Shown here piece after piece: positions 5,774 to 6,119 of a stretch of 6,119 nucleotides of DNA; position 1 is the stretch's first letter, and every line of letters begins with the position of its first letter. Made by a program: the position numbers and the translations under genes. This DNA comes from an uncultured Dyadobacter sp. GTDB lineage: Bacteria; Bacteroidota; Bacteroidia; Cytophagales; Spirosomataceae. The notes under the pieces were generated by a model. It saw nothing but the letters and a program-made list of their open reading frames with translations. It was not told where the DNA came from and made no database searches. The DNA lies in NCBI GenBank assembly GCA_946481035.1, contig CAMLNK010000273.1:1-6119 (forward strand), in the 5' to 3' direction.

Positions 5774-6119
5774 AATCGTTTTTCCGCTGGTATTCATCGC
5801 CGGGCTATGGTTCCTGATCCGCAGCATTGGCCGGATCATTGAAATTTATGGTGGAAAGAAGGTGACGCTTGCATTGGATCGGCCGCTTCCGGATTTCCAG
5901 CTCTCCGAACCCGGTGAATATGAAATCGCATACCGGCGCCCGGCGCTTCTCGGGATTATGCCTACCAAAGTTTTGTACAAGCTGGTTTCCCTTCCCGACG
6001 GCAGGCATTTCGAAGTAACAAATGTCATCAACCACCTTGGATCAAGAAAAGACATGACCGGCAGCCGCATTGTCCCCGTAGCGGAATTCAGCATTTCAAA
6101 CACTGGAACCTACCGATTG
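5763..6119 (+). CDS. Unrecognised membrane-anchored protein (3' end cut by window)
   Basis: The frame is open from ATG 5763 to the window edge (119 codons seen). A second Met immediately follows (5766), so either could be the start. I do not recognise the family. Residues about 3-20 (L-K-I-V-F-P-L-V-F-I-A-G-L-W-F-L-I) form one strong hydrophobic segment, followed by R-S-I-G-R, consistent with a membrane anchor, whose orientation is not certain. The remainder alternates short hydrophobic strands with polar turns (for example V-T-L-A-L-D, Y-E-I-A-Y, F-E-V-T-N-V, F-S-I-S-N-T-G-T-Y), suggesting a beta-sandwich domain. Codon use resembles the neighbours and there is no shadowing frame with better features. 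It follows the phosphotransferase by 32 nt on the same strand, so co-transcription is likely, although a functional link is not established. Confidence 0.75.
   Translation, partial: MMLKIVFPLVFIAGLWFLIRSIGRIIEIYGGKKVTLALDRPLPDFQLSEPGEYEIAYRRPALLGIMPTKVLYKLVSLPDGRHFEVTNVINHLGSRKDMTGSRIVPVAEFSISNTGTYRL

Overview
The window looks like a chromosomal segment from a Bacteroidota bacterium, most plausibly a Cytophagales/Spirosomaceae-type genome (Dyadobacter-like). The taxon is an inference. The support is: start codons preceded by A-rich sequence rather than Shine-Dalgarno motifs; several upstream matches to the Bacteroidota -7 element TAnnTTTG; roughly balanced GC; and a gene mix typical of that group (a Tat-exported Gfo/Idh/MocA oxidoreductase, a DUF1080 lipoprotein, a DinB-like protein and a soluble multi-PAS histidine kinase). 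No mobile element, phage, CRISPR array, tRNA or rRNA was seen.

Layout, left to right. A Gfo/Idh/MocA oxidoreductase runs leftward from 816 and is cut by the window start. It is divergent from a DinB-family gene (947-1429, +). A long near-perfect palindrome (1467-1526) fills the gap between DinB and the convergent DUF1080 lipoprotein gene (1540-2181, -). A 181-bp divergent spacer leads to a 663-residue PAS-PAS-PAS histidine kinase (2363-4354, +), whose last codons form an intrinsic terminator. Convergent with it, 10 bp away, is a small GNAT-type acetyltransferase (4365-4655, -). That gene is divergent from an APH/choline-kinase-fold phosphotransferase (4729-5730, +). A gene for an unrecognised membrane-anchored protein (from 5763, +) follows and is cut by the window end.

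Functional links. The Tat-signal oxidoreductase and the DUF1080 lipoprotein both appear to act outside the cytoplasm. Both belong to families tied to 3-keto-sugar chemistry (oxidation at C3, then eliminative cleavage), so they may act in one sugar-degradation route although a DinB gene separates them. The kinase has no response regulator in view. The acetyltransferase and phosphotransferase share one compact bidirectional promoter region.

I found no convincing new multi-gene system. The most interesting non-coding signals are the 60-bp palindrome, two back-to-back palindromic promoter arrangements at both divergent gene pairs with recognisable boxes, a terminator built into the kinase stop region, and a hairpin that could sequester the start codon of the last gene.
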